64,000 nucleotides of DNA from Methylorubrum sp. B1-46 (lineage in GTDB: Bacteria > Pseudomonadota > Alphaproteobacteria > Rhizobiales > Beijerinckiaceae). Below the pieces are notes generated by a model, which was not told the DNA's origin, did no database searches, and was given only the letters and a program-made list of their open reading frames with translations. The first letter of the stretch is position 1, and each line of letters begins with the position of its first letter. The stretch lies in assembly GCF_021117295.1 (NCBI RefSeq), contig NZ_CP088247.1:5285001-5349000 (forward strand). Reading direction: 5' to 3'. Made by a program: the position numbers and the translations under genes. Shown here one piece after another: positions 37,121 through 45,560 of this stretch.

Positions 37121-38016
37121 TTTTTTAGATCCTTTTTAGAGTGTCGTCGTACTACGCTGCACTCGGGCCCGGATCGTTCTCGTCTTCTAGACGAAGCGAG
37201 AGATCATTTTCCGCTTTTGCTGGACTTGGCGAATACGAGTAGTTTCTGCGCGAGAACGGAAGCACGGTACTTGAACGCGGTGCCACGGCGTGCGCGGAGA
37301 TGGGCTTCTCTCGCTCCGTCGCCATCTGCCCTGCGTCGCCGCGAGGATGACGTTCCGGTTCGCGCTCAGGGGCATCCATTGATCCCGCTCCGATACTGCA
37401 TCAGGACCGCCCATCCGGCAGCCGGATCCGCGGCATGGTCGTCGAGCGGAGAACGCCCTCGCTTCACATGCCGGACGAAGAATTTGATGTGGTGATTGTC
37501 ATGCGCACTTGCGGCGACAGCCGACAGCGTCTCGGCAAAACCCTCGCGCAATCCCCGAACTCTGCGTGCGCGGATGCGCCGCCGGCCCGGGGCTAATCGC
37601 CCGCGATGACGCGACCTGCCCGAAGCAGGGCACGGCTGAGGGGGGAAGTGCTGTACATGATCATCAGAACATCGGCGAAGTTGATGATCGTGTCAATTCG
37701 CTGCGACAAGGCAATTGAGGCGACCCAGCTCCGCAAAACCATTTCCTTAGGCCTGCTTGACAGCCGCACGCCTTAGCCTATGCTCCGTTAGATTATGCCG
37801 AACCGTCTCCAAAGCATTCGCCTTCTTGGGCGTGCGGGCAGCCTGCAAGCAGGCTCCTAAGCCCTGGCGCCTGGCCGGCCTGACAAGGCGCGGCCCGCTC
37901 CAGGGATAGATCTCCAGCACTTCGTTCTTTTCGACGCGCAGGTTCCGGACGGGCTGCGCCGTCAGCCACTCTGCGCGGCTTGGCCGTGCGGAGCGGTCAT
38001 GCTGTGAGGTGTCAGA
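37121..38016. other. Long non-coding or decayed region between two Rnk-like genes
   Basis: About 900 bases without an intact recognisable gene. Short minus-strand frames exist near 37152-37379 and 37366-37551, the latter with a coding-like stretch (AHDNHHIKFFVRHVKRGRSP), and a longer remnant lies at 37747-38006. GC content and codon preference are lower than in flanking genes. It looks like the debris of one or more inactivated genes. Confidence 0.5.
37747..38006 (-). pseudogene. Coding remnant without start codon, family unknown
   Basis: An open minus-strand frame ends at TAA 37747-37749 and reads smoothly (EWLTAQPVRNLRVEKNEVLE, IYPWSGPRLVRPARRQGLGA, ETVRHNLTEHRLRRAAVKQA). It has no ATG, and no useful GTG/TTG near its beginning, and runs into the start of the Rnk-like gene on the other strand. 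It is probably the 3-prime end of a gene whose front was lost. I do not recognise the family. Confidence 0.4.
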
Positions 38017-38466
38017 ATGGGCGCTGTTCGGAAACCTCCTCCGATTACGCTTCCGACCTACGACTTCGACCGTCTCGTCACTCTTGGTCTTGCTGCGTAT
38101 CAGCGCGGCGATCCCGAGGCCGACTTTCTTCTGTCAGAACTTGAACGTGCGGCATCTTTCGACGCTCGCCCGCCGCTCGGAGATGTCGTTGTCGTCACTT
38201 GTCGCGTGACCTATCGGCTCGACGATGAGCCGACGGTCCATGCGCGTCGTCTTGTATATCCAAGCAACGTGATCGCTTCCGAAGACGAAATCTCTGCGAC
38301 GAGTCCGCTCGGAGTTGCGATGCTCGGTCTCGGAAGAGGGGACCGCATGCCGTTTCGCGACACCGCCACGGGACGCGAGCACGTCGTCGAAATCGCAGAT
38401 GTCGGACCGCCACGGTGCACGAATGACGCCGTACCGCCCAGGCCATTCGATCGTCTTCTCGGCTGA
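38017..38466 (+). CDS. Divergent GreA/GreB-family (Rnk-like) protein
   Basis: Protein of 149 residues. The N-terminal half (ITLPTYDFDRLVTLGLAAYQ) resembles the Rnk helical region, and the C-terminal half has RRLVYPSNVIASEDEISATS and SPLGVAMLGLGRGDRMPF, which match the GreA/B C-terminal domain (typical PLGxALLGxxxGD). It lacks a strong match to Rnk outside these parts, so its role at RNA polymerase is inferred. It lies about 100 bases upstream of hss. Confidence 0.75.
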   Translation: MGAVRKPPPITLPTYDFDRLVTLGLAAYQRGDPEADFLLSELERAASFDARPPLGDVVVVTCRVTYRLDDEPTVHARRLVYPSNVIASEDEISATSPLGVAMLGLGRGDRMPFRDTATGREHVVEIADVGPPRCTNDAVPPRPFDRLLG

Positions 38467-38564
38467 TCCTCACAGACCGTACCGGCTGCCGATCAACTTT
38501 CATGTCGGCCGCATGATCGCGGCCGCAACTTCGCAAACACCTTACCTCCACAGGACTTTGAGTA

Positions 38565-40001
38565 ATGACTGAGAGCCGTTGGCCCGTGCATGGTCGCATC
38601 GCAGGCCCGATCGTGATGATCGGCTTCGGTTCGATCGGGCGGGGAACCCTGCCGCTGATCGAGCGGCATTTCGCGTACGACAAGAGCCGCTTCACGGTCA
38701 TCGATCCGGTCGACACCCACAAGGATCTCGCCGACAAGCACGGCCTGCGCTTCGAGAAGGTCGCGCTCACCAAGGAGAACTATCGCGACGTCCTCACCCC
38801 GCTCCTCACCGAGGGCGGCGGCCAGGGCTTCTGCGTGAACCTCTCGGTCGACACGTCCTCGCGCGACATCCTCGAACTCTGCCGCGAACTCGGTGCGCTC
38901 TACATCGATACGGTGGCCGAGCCCTGGCCGGGCTTCTACTTCGACGCCGGAGCCAGCCAGGCGGAGCGAACGAACTACGCTTTACGAAACCGCATTCTGG
39001 ATGCGCGCGCCGCGAGCCCCGGCGGCCCGACCGCGGTCTCGTGCTGCGGGGCCAATCCCGGCATGGTCTCGTGGTTCGTCAAGCAGGCGCTCCTGAACAT
39101 CGCCAAGGACACGGGCGTCACTGATCCGGAGCCGAAGACCCGCGAAGAGTGGGCCGCGCTGATGCGCGAGCTCGGCGTCAAGGGCGTCCACATCGCCGAG
39201 CGCGACACCCAGCGCGCCAAGACCCCCAAGCCCATGGGCGTCTTCGTCAACACTTGGTCGGTCGAGGGCTTCGTGTCCGAGGGCAACCAGCCGGCCGAGC
39301 TCGGCTGGGGCACGCACGAGACCTGGAAGCCGGCCAATGCCGAGGAGCAGACCAAGGGCTCGCGCTGCGCGATCTTCCTGCTTCAGCCCGGCGCCGACAC
39401 CCGCGTGCGCACCTGGGTGCCGACCGCGGGCGCGCAGTTCGGCTTCCTCGTGACCCACAACGAGGCGGTCTCGATCGCCGACTACTACACGGTGCGTGAG
39501 AACGGCGAGGCGGTCTACCGCCCGACCTGCCACTACGCCTACCACCCGGCCAACGACGCCGTGCTCTCGCTGCACGAGATGTGGGGTAATGCCGGCAAGG
39601 TGCAGGAGCGCCAGCACATCCTCGACGAGGACGAGATCGTCGACGGCATCGACGAGCTCGGCGTGCTCGTCTACGGCCACGAGAAGAACGCCTACTGGTA
39701 CGGCTCGCAGCTCTCGATCGAGGAGACGCGGCGCGTCGCCCCCTACCAGAACGCGACGGGTCTGCAGGTGACCTCGGCCGTGCTGGCCGGCATGGTGTGG
39801 GCGCTGGAGAACCCGGAGGCCGGCATCGTCGAGGCCGACGAGATCGACTTCCGCCGCTGCCTGGAAGTGCAGACGCCGTATCTCGGCCCGGTGGTGGGCG
39901 TATACACGGACTGGACCCCGCTCACCGATCGCCCCGGCCTGTTCCCGGAGGACATCGACCCGAGCGATCCCTGGCAGTTCCGCAACGTGCTCGTTCGGTA
40001 G
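38565..40001 (+). CDS. hss: Homospermidine synthase
   Basis: NAD-dependent enzyme of 478 residues joining two putrescines (or putrescine and spermidine) into sym-homospermidine, the major polyamine of many alphaproteobacteria. The N-terminal Rossmann motif PIVMIGFGSIGRGTLPLIER is followed by GFCVNLSVDTSSRDILELCR, CCGANPGMVSWFVKQALL and AYHPANDAVLSLHEMWGN, all typical of the family; the length is standard. AGGA sits nine bases before the ATG. A stump of hpnE begins 7 bases after the stop. Confidence 0.95.
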   Translation: MTESRWPVHGRIAGPIVMIGFGSIGRGTLPLIERHFAYDKSRFTVIDPVDTHKDLADKHGLRFEKVALTKENYRDVLTPLLTEGGGQGFCVNLSVDTSSRDILELCRELGALYIDTVAEPWPGFYFDAGASQAERTNYALRNRILDARAASPGGPTAVSCCGANPGMVSWFVKQALLNIAKDTGVTDPEPKTREEWAALMRELGVKGVHIAERDTQRAKTPKPMGVFVNTWSVEGFVSEGNQPAELGWGTHETWKPANAEEQTKGSRCAIFLLQPGADTRVRTWVPTAGAQFGFLVTHNEAVSIADYYTVRENGEAVYRPTCHYAYHPANDAVLSLHEMWGNAGKVQERQHILDEDEIVDGIDELGVLVYGHEKNAYWYGSQLSIEETRRVAPYQNATGLQVTSAVLAGMVWALENPEAGIVEADEIDFRRCLEVQTPYLGPVVGVYTDWTPLTDRPGLFPEDIDPSDPWQFRNVLVR

Positions 40002-40008
40002 CGAAACT

Positions 40009-40335
40009 TTGCCGAACACGGTTCACACCGTGGGCGCCGGCCTGTCCGGGCTCTGCGTGGCCGTCGATCTCGTCGATGCCGTGTATCCGGTGATCATCCA
40101 CGAGGCCGCCGGTCCTACCGGCGGCCGCTGCCGATCCGATCACGATCCGCAAAGCGGGATGACGATCGACAACGGCAATCATCCCGGCCCTTCCGGCAGC
40201 CGCGCGCCGAGTCGAACGAGGTCGGTCAACCTCCTCATCGCCAGGGACCGGACCGACACAGGCCTGCGGACCTGCATCGAGGGCGCGATCCGGTTCGGCA
40301 ACGAGGCGTCACGTCTCGCAATCGAGGCAAGCTAA
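40009..40335 (+). pseudogene. hpnE: N-terminal fragment of hpnE (hydroxysqualene dehydroxylase)
   Basis: The first ~50 codons read [40 protein letters not shown] and [17 protein letters not shown], the FAD-binding start of squalene-associated desaturase HpnE. After DNGNH the sequence loses similarity and ends after 108 codons instead of about 420. The TTG start is 7 bases after hss, and the stop overlaps the next ATG (TAATG). The catalytic domain is absent, so it cannot function as HpnE. An intact copy must exist elsewhere if the strain makes hopanoids by this route. Confidence 0.85.
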
Positions 40336-41576
40336 TGCGTTCGTGCTGTGACCTCTCTTCGGGCCAAGCCGCCGATGATGACGGCAACGGTCCTGTCGGG
40401 ATCGGCCGGGCGGGTGCCGCGCCGGATCGCCCCGCCGCGCGCCCGCGCGTGCCTTACTTTTCGTCCGGCCCCACGACCAAGCGTCCCGGCTGGAGCCTCG
40501 ATGCCCTCGCCGGCGCGGCGCTCGGCCGCTCACACCGCTCGGCCGCCGGCAAGGCCAAGCTCGCCGAGGCCATCGAGTTCACCCGCACGGTTCTGCGTGT
40601 CCCCGCCGACTATCGCATCGGCATCGTCCCCGGATCTGACACCGGCGCTGTCGAGATGGCGATGTGGTCGATGCTCGGACCGAAGACCGTCGAGGTCATG
40701 GCCTGGGATTCCTTCGGTGCCGAGTGGGTCACCGACGCCCTGAAAGAGCTCAAGATCGATCCGATCGTCCATGTCGGCGAGCATGGCATCCTGCCCAAGC
40801 TCGACGCCATCGACACGAAAAAGAACGACGTCGTCTTCACCTGGAACGGCACCACCGCCGGCGTGAAGGTCCCGCACAGCGACTGGATCGCCGACGATCG
40901 TGAAGGCATCACCATCTGCGACGCGACCTCGGCCGCCTTCGCGATGCCGCTGCCGTGGGACAGGCTCGATGTCGTCACCTATTCCTGGCAGAAGGTGATG
41001 GGCGGCGAGGCCGCGCACGGCATGCTGATCCTCTCGCCGCGCGCGGTGGCGCGCCTGGAGAGCCACACGCCGGCCTGGCCGATCCCGAAGGTGTTCCGCC
41101 TGACCAAGGGCGGCCGGCTCATCGAGGGCATCTTCAAGGGCGACACCATCAACACGCCCTCGATGCTCGCGGTCGAGGACTACCTCGATACCCTGAAATG
41201 GGCCGAGCGCATCGGCGGCCTCGATGCACTGCACGCGCGGGCGGACGCGAACGCGCGGGCGGTCCACGCCTGGGTGGCGCGCACCCCCTGGATCGGCCAC
41301 CTCGCGGTGGATCCGGCGACCTACTCGAACACGGGCGTGTGCCTCGTGATCACCGACCCGGACGTGCTCGCCAAGGGCGACGCCGTGGTCAAGGCCGTCG
41401 CCGCCGGGATCGTCAGCCGCCTGGAGCGTGAGGGCGTGGCCTTCGATTTCGGCGCCTATCGCGACGCGCCGGCCGGGCTGCGGATCTGGTGCGGGGCGAC
41501 CGTCGAGACTTCCGACATCGAGGCGCTCACCTCCTGGCTCGACTGGGCCTTCGCCCAGGAAAAACAACGGATCTAG
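40335..41576 (+). CDS. serC: Phosphoserine aminotransferase (methanogen/alphaproteobacterial type)
   Basis: PLP enzyme of up to 413 residues forming phosphoserine from 3-phosphohydroxypyruvate. The conserved part begins [20 protein letters not shown] and includes [39 protein letters not shown] and the PLP-lysine region [20 protein letters not shown]. The first ~38 residues, starting at the TAATG overlap with the hpnE stump, are variable, so the true start may lie downstream. serA, the usual partner, is not adjacent. This may be a second serC copy. Confidence 0.85.
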   Translation: MRSCCDLSSGQAADDDGNGPVGIGRAGAAPDRPAARPRVPYFSSGPTTKRPGWSLDALAGAALGRSHRSAAGKAKLAEAIEFTRTVLRVPADYRIGIVPGSDTGAVEMAMWSMLGPKTVEVMAWDSFGAEWVTDALKELKIDPIVHVGEHGILPKLDAIDTKKNDVVFTWNGTTAGVKVPHSDWIADDREGITICDATSAAFAMPLPWDRLDVVTYSWQKVMGGEAAHGMLILSPRAVARLESHTPAWPIPKVFRLTKGGRLIEGIFKGDTINTPSMLAVEDYLDTLKWAERIGGLDALHARADANARAVHAWVARTPWIGHLAVDPATYSNTGVCLVITDPDVLAKGDAVVKAVAAGIVSRLEREGVAFDFGAYRDAPAGLRIWCGATVETSDIEALTSWLDWAFAQEKQRI

Positions 41577-41701
41577 ACCGCCTTTCGGCAAAGAGATGCT
41601 GGTCCGTACGGAAAATGCGCATCGGGTCAACGCCCGATTCTGATCGATCACATTCTGCGGCCTGGCAGGCTTGCGAAGATAAACTAAAGGAAATCCCGAA
41701 C

Positions 41702-42964
41702 ATGCAGGATGCGAAGATCTTCGATCAGGCGTTGGTGCGCCTGGACGATGCCGCGCGGCATCTCGAGCTCGATGCGGATGTGTTGGAAAAGCTCAAATAC
41801 CCCCGCGAGACGACCAAAGTCCGGCTGATGATCCGTATGGATGACGGATCGCGGAAATCATTCATGGCATGGCGCTGCCGCTACGACGACACGCGCGGCC
41901 CGACAAAGGGGGGCATCCGCTTCCATCCCGAGGCGACGGTCGAGGAAGTCGAGACGCTCGCCTTCTGGATGACGTTCAAATGCGCCGTGATGGATCTGCC
42001 CTATGGCGGTGGAAAGGGGGCCGTCCGCGTCGACCCTCGTACCCTGTCGAAGACTGAGCTGGAGCGGCTTTCCCGAGCCTACATTCAGGCTTTCGCCAAG
42101 GTCATCGGACCCGATCGCGACATTCCTGCGCCGGACGTCTACACGAACTCGATGGTCATGGGGTGGATGGCCGACGAATACGCGTCGATCATCGGCCAGC
42201 CGGCCCCCGCCGTGATCACCGGCAAGCCGATGGCGCTCGGCGGCTCGCTCGGGCGTGAGGACGCCACCGCACGCGGCGGCTACTACCTGGTCCGGTATCT
42301 CAAGGAGCGTCTGGGCCTGCCGTCTCGCGCACGCGTCGCGGTACAAGGCTTCGGCAACGCTGGGCAGCACATCGCCCGCCTCCTTGCCGAGGACGGACAC
42401 AAGATCGTGGCAATCTCCGACTCGCGCGGAGCGGTCTATTGCTCGGACGGCATCGATCCGGGCGCTGCCGTCCGGGCGAAGCAGGGCGGCAGCGTGACGT
42501 CGCTCGCCGGATCCGCGGGCGTCTCGGGGCTATCGAGCGACGACCTCGTCGCCGTGGAGTGCGACCTGCTCGTCCCGGCCGCAATGGAGGATATGATCCA
42601 CGAGGGCAACGCCTCCCAGGTCAAGGCCGGCGTCGTCCTCGAACTGGCGAACGGCCCCCTGACGCCGGAGGCGGATGCGATCCTCGGCCGTCGCGGCACC
42701 GTGGTCCTGCCGGACATCCTGGCGAATGCGGGCGGGGTCACGGTCTCGTACTTCGAGTGGGTCCAAAACCGTCAGGGCTACTACTGGCCGGTCGATGACG
42801 TGCATGCGCGCTTGCGGACGACGATGGAGCGTGAGGGCGACGCCATCTGGCGCTTGGCACAGGAGCGCAACCTCACTCTCCGAAGCGCAGCCTACGTCCA
42901 CGCGCTGGCCCGGCTCGCGAGCGCGATCGAGGCTCACGGGACGCAGCAATTCTTCACAAGCTGA
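41702..42964 (+). CDS. gdhA: Glu/Leu/Phe/Val dehydrogenase (GdhA type)
   Basis: Enzyme of 420 residues for reversible oxidative deamination of an amino acid, most likely glutamate. Substrate region GPTKGGIRFHPEATVEEVET and the catalytic lysine segment MDLPYGGGKGAVRVDP, then the Rossmann domain VAVQGFGNAGQHIARLLAED. ATG 41702 follows AAAGGAAA and is preferred over an upstream in-frame codon inside the previous gene region. It lies 125 bases after serC, whose reaction consumes glutamate, a suggestive pairing. Confidence 0.88.
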   Translation: MQDAKIFDQALVRLDDAARHLELDADVLEKLKYPRETTKVRLMIRMDDGSRKSFMAWRCRYDDTRGPTKGGIRFHPEATVEEVETLAFWMTFKCAVMDLPYGGGKGAVRVDPRTLSKTELERLSRAYIQAFAKVIGPDRDIPAPDVYTNSMVMGWMADEYASIIGQPAPAVITGKPMALGGSLGREDATARGGYYLVRYLKERLGLPSRARVAVQGFGNAGQHIARLLAEDGHKIVAISDSRGAVYCSDGIDPGAAVRAKQGGSVTSLAGSAGVSGLSSDDLVAVECDLLVPAAMEDMIHEGNASQVKAGVVLELANGPLTPEADAILGRRGTVVLPDILANAGGVTVSYFEWVQNRQGYYWPVDDVHARLRTTMEREGDAIWRLAQERNLTLRSAAYVHALARLASAIEAHGTQQFFTS

Positions 42965-42974
42965 AGCGCTCGAC

Positions 42975-43937
42975 ATGTCCCTATCCATTCCCGGCTCGCA
43001 GAACCGCGCGCGGGGGAGGTTCGCAGCTCACTCGAGCCCTCCTCCTGTCAGTCTGCCGCGCGTTCTTTCGAAATTCGGCTTTTGCTCACGACGCTTGGCG
43101 GAGGCCCTGATCGAGAGCGGGCGGGTCCGCGTCGACGGCCGTGTGGTCCGCAATGCGGGCGTGCGCGTGGATCCCCAGCGCGCCGCGATCTGCGTCGATG
43201 GCCGCCGGCTCGTCTCCGCGGCAAAGGTCTACCTGCTGCTGAACAAGCCGCGTGGCTTGCTCACGACCTATGGCGACCCGCAAGGCCGCAAGACGGTCTA
43301 CGATTGTCTCGCCGGACACGACTTGCCGTTCCTCGCGCCGGTCGGACGACTGGACTGTGCCAGCGAGGGCCTGCTGCTCATGACCAACGATACGCGGTGG
43401 GCGCATCGTCTCCTCGATCCGGCCTCCAATGTCGATAAGGTCTACCATGTGCAGATCGACTGCCGGCCGGACGAGGCTCTCCTGTCCAGTTTACGAGAGG
43501 GCGCGGTGGATGATGGGGAGCGGCTCACCGCCAAATCGGTGGCCCCACTGCGTGTCGGCGAGCGTAACGCTTGGCTCGAGGTCGTCCTGAGTGAGGGCCG
43601 CAACCGTCAGATCCGACGCCTGATGGCACTCAACGGAGTCGGCGTGCTTCGGCTCGTGCGCGTCGCGGTCGCCGGCCTCCGTCTCGGCGATGTGAGAAAG
43701 GGCGCGTTCCGCCACCTGACCGATGCCGAGAGGTCATGCTTGGCGGCTGGTGGAAGGGCCGATAGCGTTCGCCGATCACCAATCGCAGAACGTGCCGAGA
43801 ATGGAAGGGAAACCCGCTCGGCAGAGCGCCGGCTCCGGCGATCCGTAGCAGCTTCTTCAATCCGTTCCGACACCGGACCAGACCTTCTGCGGATGCAGAC
43901 AGAGGGGGGGGTCGCGCTTGGAAGGCATCCGATTTGA
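42975..43937 (+). CDS. RsuA/RluB/RluE-type pseudouridine synthase with C-terminal extension
   Basis: Protein of 320 residues. An N-terminal S4 RNA-binding domain ([20 protein letters not shown]) precedes the synthase domain with catalytic aspartate in [19 protein letters not shown] and the motif [20 protein letters not shown]. The family normally ends near residue 255 ([12 protein letters not shown]); the last ~60 residues are Arg/Ser-rich, without similarity, and run through a G8 tract. The extension probably arose by loss of the original stop at a recombination junction. It starts 10 bases after gdhA and overlaps ispF by 4 bases. Confidence 0.85.
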   Translation: MSLSIPGSQNRARGRFAAHSSPPPVSLPRVLSKFGFCSRRLAEALIESGRVRVDGRVVRNAGVRVDPQRAAICVDGRRLVSAAKVYLLLNKPRGLLTTYGDPQGRKTVYDCLAGHDLPFLAPVGRLDCASEGLLLMTNDTRWAHRLLDPASNVDKVYHVQIDCRPDEALLSSLREGAVDDGERLTAKSVAPLRVGERNAWLEVVLSEGRNRQIRRLMALNGVGVLRLVRVAVAGLRLGDVRKGAFRHLTDAERSCLAAGGRADSVRRSPIAERAENGRETRSAERRLRRSVAASSIRSDTGPDLLRMQTEGGVALGRHPI

Positions 43938-44446
43938 CGCAGTTCGTGACCCGCCTCGGCACCGGCTTCGACGTTCACGCCTTCATGGAGGGCGACCATG
44001 TCTGGCTCGGCGGCGTGAAGATCCCCGCCGACCGCGGCGTGCTCGCCCATTCCGACGGCGACGTGGCCCTGCACGCGCTCACCGATGCGCTGCTCGGCGC
44101 CATCGCCGACGGTGATATCGGCACCCACTTCCCGCCCTCCGACGAGAAATGGCGCGGGGCGGCCTCGGATCAGTTCCTGGCTCATGCCTGCGAGCTGGTC
44201 CGCGCCCGAGGCGGCAGGATCGACCATCTCGATATCACCGTGCTGGCGGAAGCGCCGCGCATCGGCGCGCACCGCGAGAAGATCCGCCAGCGCATCGCCG
44301 AGATCGCCGGTGTGCCGCTCTCCTCGGTGTCGATCAAAGCGACGACCGCGGAGAAGCTCGGCTTCGTCGGCCGGGCCGAGGGCCTCGCCGCCCAGGCCGC
44401 CGCCACGGTGCGGCTCCCAGAGCCGGCTCCTTGCGAACTGGCGTGA
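43934..44446 (+). CDS. ispF: 2-C-methyl-D-erythritol 2,4-cyclodiphosphate synthase, IspF only
   Basis: Protein of 170 residues of the MEP isoprenoid pathway. Metal ligands Asp13/His15 in [10 protein letters not shown] and His47 in [13 protein letters not shown], then [27 protein letters not shown] and [16 protein letters not shown] complete the domain. In alphaproteobacteria IspF is normally fused behind IspD; here no IspD precedes it and the gene begins with TTG (or GTG four codons on) inside the end of the pseudouridine synthase gene. It is either a solo ispF or the 3-prime half of an ispDF copy. Confidence 0.9.
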   Translation: MTQFVTRLGTGFDVHAFMEGDHVWLGGVKIPADRGVLAHSDGDVALHALTDALLGAIADGDIGTHFPPSDEKWRGAASDQFLAHACELVRARGGRIDHLDITVLAEAPRIGAHREKIRQRIAEIAGVPLSSVSIKATTAEKLGFVGRAEGLAAQAAATVRLPEPAPCELA

Positions 44447-44658
44447 TGGCAGGCCGGACTGGGAAGGGAATGGATCGGTCCAAGACCGGCCGCACTGGCG
44501 GAAGGCGGGCTTTGAGGGAGGCGGAGAGCCGTCGGCAGCGGCTCCCCCTTCGCGGTCGGACGCCTCGCCCGCGCCATCGATCGGGCCTGGGCCGCGACGG
44601 GCGAGGCAACGAACAGGCTCAAGGCGGCAACGGCGGATAGGATAAATCTGCGCTTCAA
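44182..44658 (-). CDS. Possible exported protein fragment antisense to ispF
   Basis: The TTG start overlaps the stop of the universal stress protein gene (TTGA) and opens a textbook signal peptide, [20 protein letters not shown] with AQA cleavage. The mature part is Pro/Ser/Ala-rich and, beyond about 70 residues, runs antisense through ispF, where its sequence is merely the shadow of that gene. I take the first part as a true gene start whose 3-prime portion was replaced by the ispF segment. No family recognised. Confidence 0.4.
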   Translation of the reverse strand: MKRRFILSAVAALSLFVASPVAAQARSMARARRPTAKGEPLPTALRLPQSPPSASAAGLGPIHSLPSPACHHASSQGAGSGSRTVAAAWAARPSARPTKPSFSAVVALIDTEESGTPAISAMRWRIFSRCAPMRGASASTVISRWSILPPRARTSSQA

Positions 44659-45473
44659 TGGCTCATGAAGCAGCAGACCGGGCAGCGTTCGAGGGCGTCG
44701 CGGGTGAACCCGCCGAAGATCCATTCCCGTAGCCGGGAACGGCCGAAGGCGCCCATCACGATCAGGTCGGCCTCCCGGCCCTGGGCGAATTCCAGGATGT
44801 CGTCGCTCTCCTGCCTGACCGGGCGCATGAGGTGGGCGGAGGCCGGGGCGCCGTGACGCCTGAGGTGGCCGGCCACGGCTTCGGCCCCATTCTGTGCCGC
44901 ATCGTCTCCCACCGTCGCGACGAACACCTCGTCCGCCTCGCGGAGGAAAGGCAGCGCTGCCGTCACGGCTCGCCGCGCCTCGGGCGTATCCTTCCAGGCG
45001 ACAACGATGCGAGTTCCCTTCACGTGGACCAGACGCGGCGGCGCGACGAGGACGGGCCGGCCCACCTCCATCAGGAACGGGCCGGGCGACACGCCGAGTC
45101 CACCCGTCTCCTCGTCGTCGGGTCCGCGCCGGCCGACCACGACAAGGTCGGCGCTGCGCGCCTGCTCAACGAGATGGGTGAAGGGCTTGGCGCGGGCGGC
45201 ATGCCACTCCGTCCGGATCCCGTCCCCGGCGCTGCGCTCGAACAGAGCCCGAGCCTGTTCCAGGATCTCGCGAACCTTGGCCTTGTTGCGTTCCTCTTGG
45301 TCGATGGCGTCGTCGGCGTCGCGAACCAGAATGGGCGCCGGCACTTCGCAGGCGGCCGCGCCGGTGAGGGTCGCGTCGAAGCGCCGGGCGAGACTGGCGG
45401 CGAGGCGCACCCGATCCGGTGATGCCGCGCCAAGGTCGGCGGAAACAAGGATATTCGCGTAGTCCATGGCCAT
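44655..45473 (-). CDS. Tandem-domain universal stress protein
   Basis: Protein of 272 residues made of two UspA folds. The first (ANILVSADLGAASPDRVRLA) lacks a clear ATP-binding glycine motif at its end, while the second (TRIVVAWKDTPEARRAVTAA) ends with VMGAFGRSRLREWIFGGFTR, close to the GxxGx9G(S/T) nucleotide motif. Such proteins respond to stress and metal or energy starvation. It is 87 bases downstream of a metal-type P-ATPase gene on the same strand, suggesting shared expression. ATG 45473 or ATG 45467 two codons later may be used. Confidence 0.9.
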   Translation of the reverse strand: MAMDYANILVSADLGAASPDRVRLAASLARRFDATLTGAAACEVPAPILVRDADDAIDQEERNKAKVREILEQARALFERSAGDGIRTEWHAARAKPFTHLVEQARSADLVVVGRRGPDDEETGGLGVSPGPFLMEVGRPVLVAPPRLVHVKGTRIVVAWKDTPEARRAVTAALPFLREADEVFVATVGDDAAQNGAEAVAGHLRRHGAPASAHLMRPVRQESDDILEFAQGREADLIVMGAFGRSRLREWIFGGFTRDALERCPVCCFMSH

Positions 45474-45560
45474 CCACGTCTGTGTCGATACGGACAGGTG
45501 AAACCTCGCCTCGGCCTCACCGGCTCACCTTGATCCACCGCAAGGTCGATGGCACCGGCC

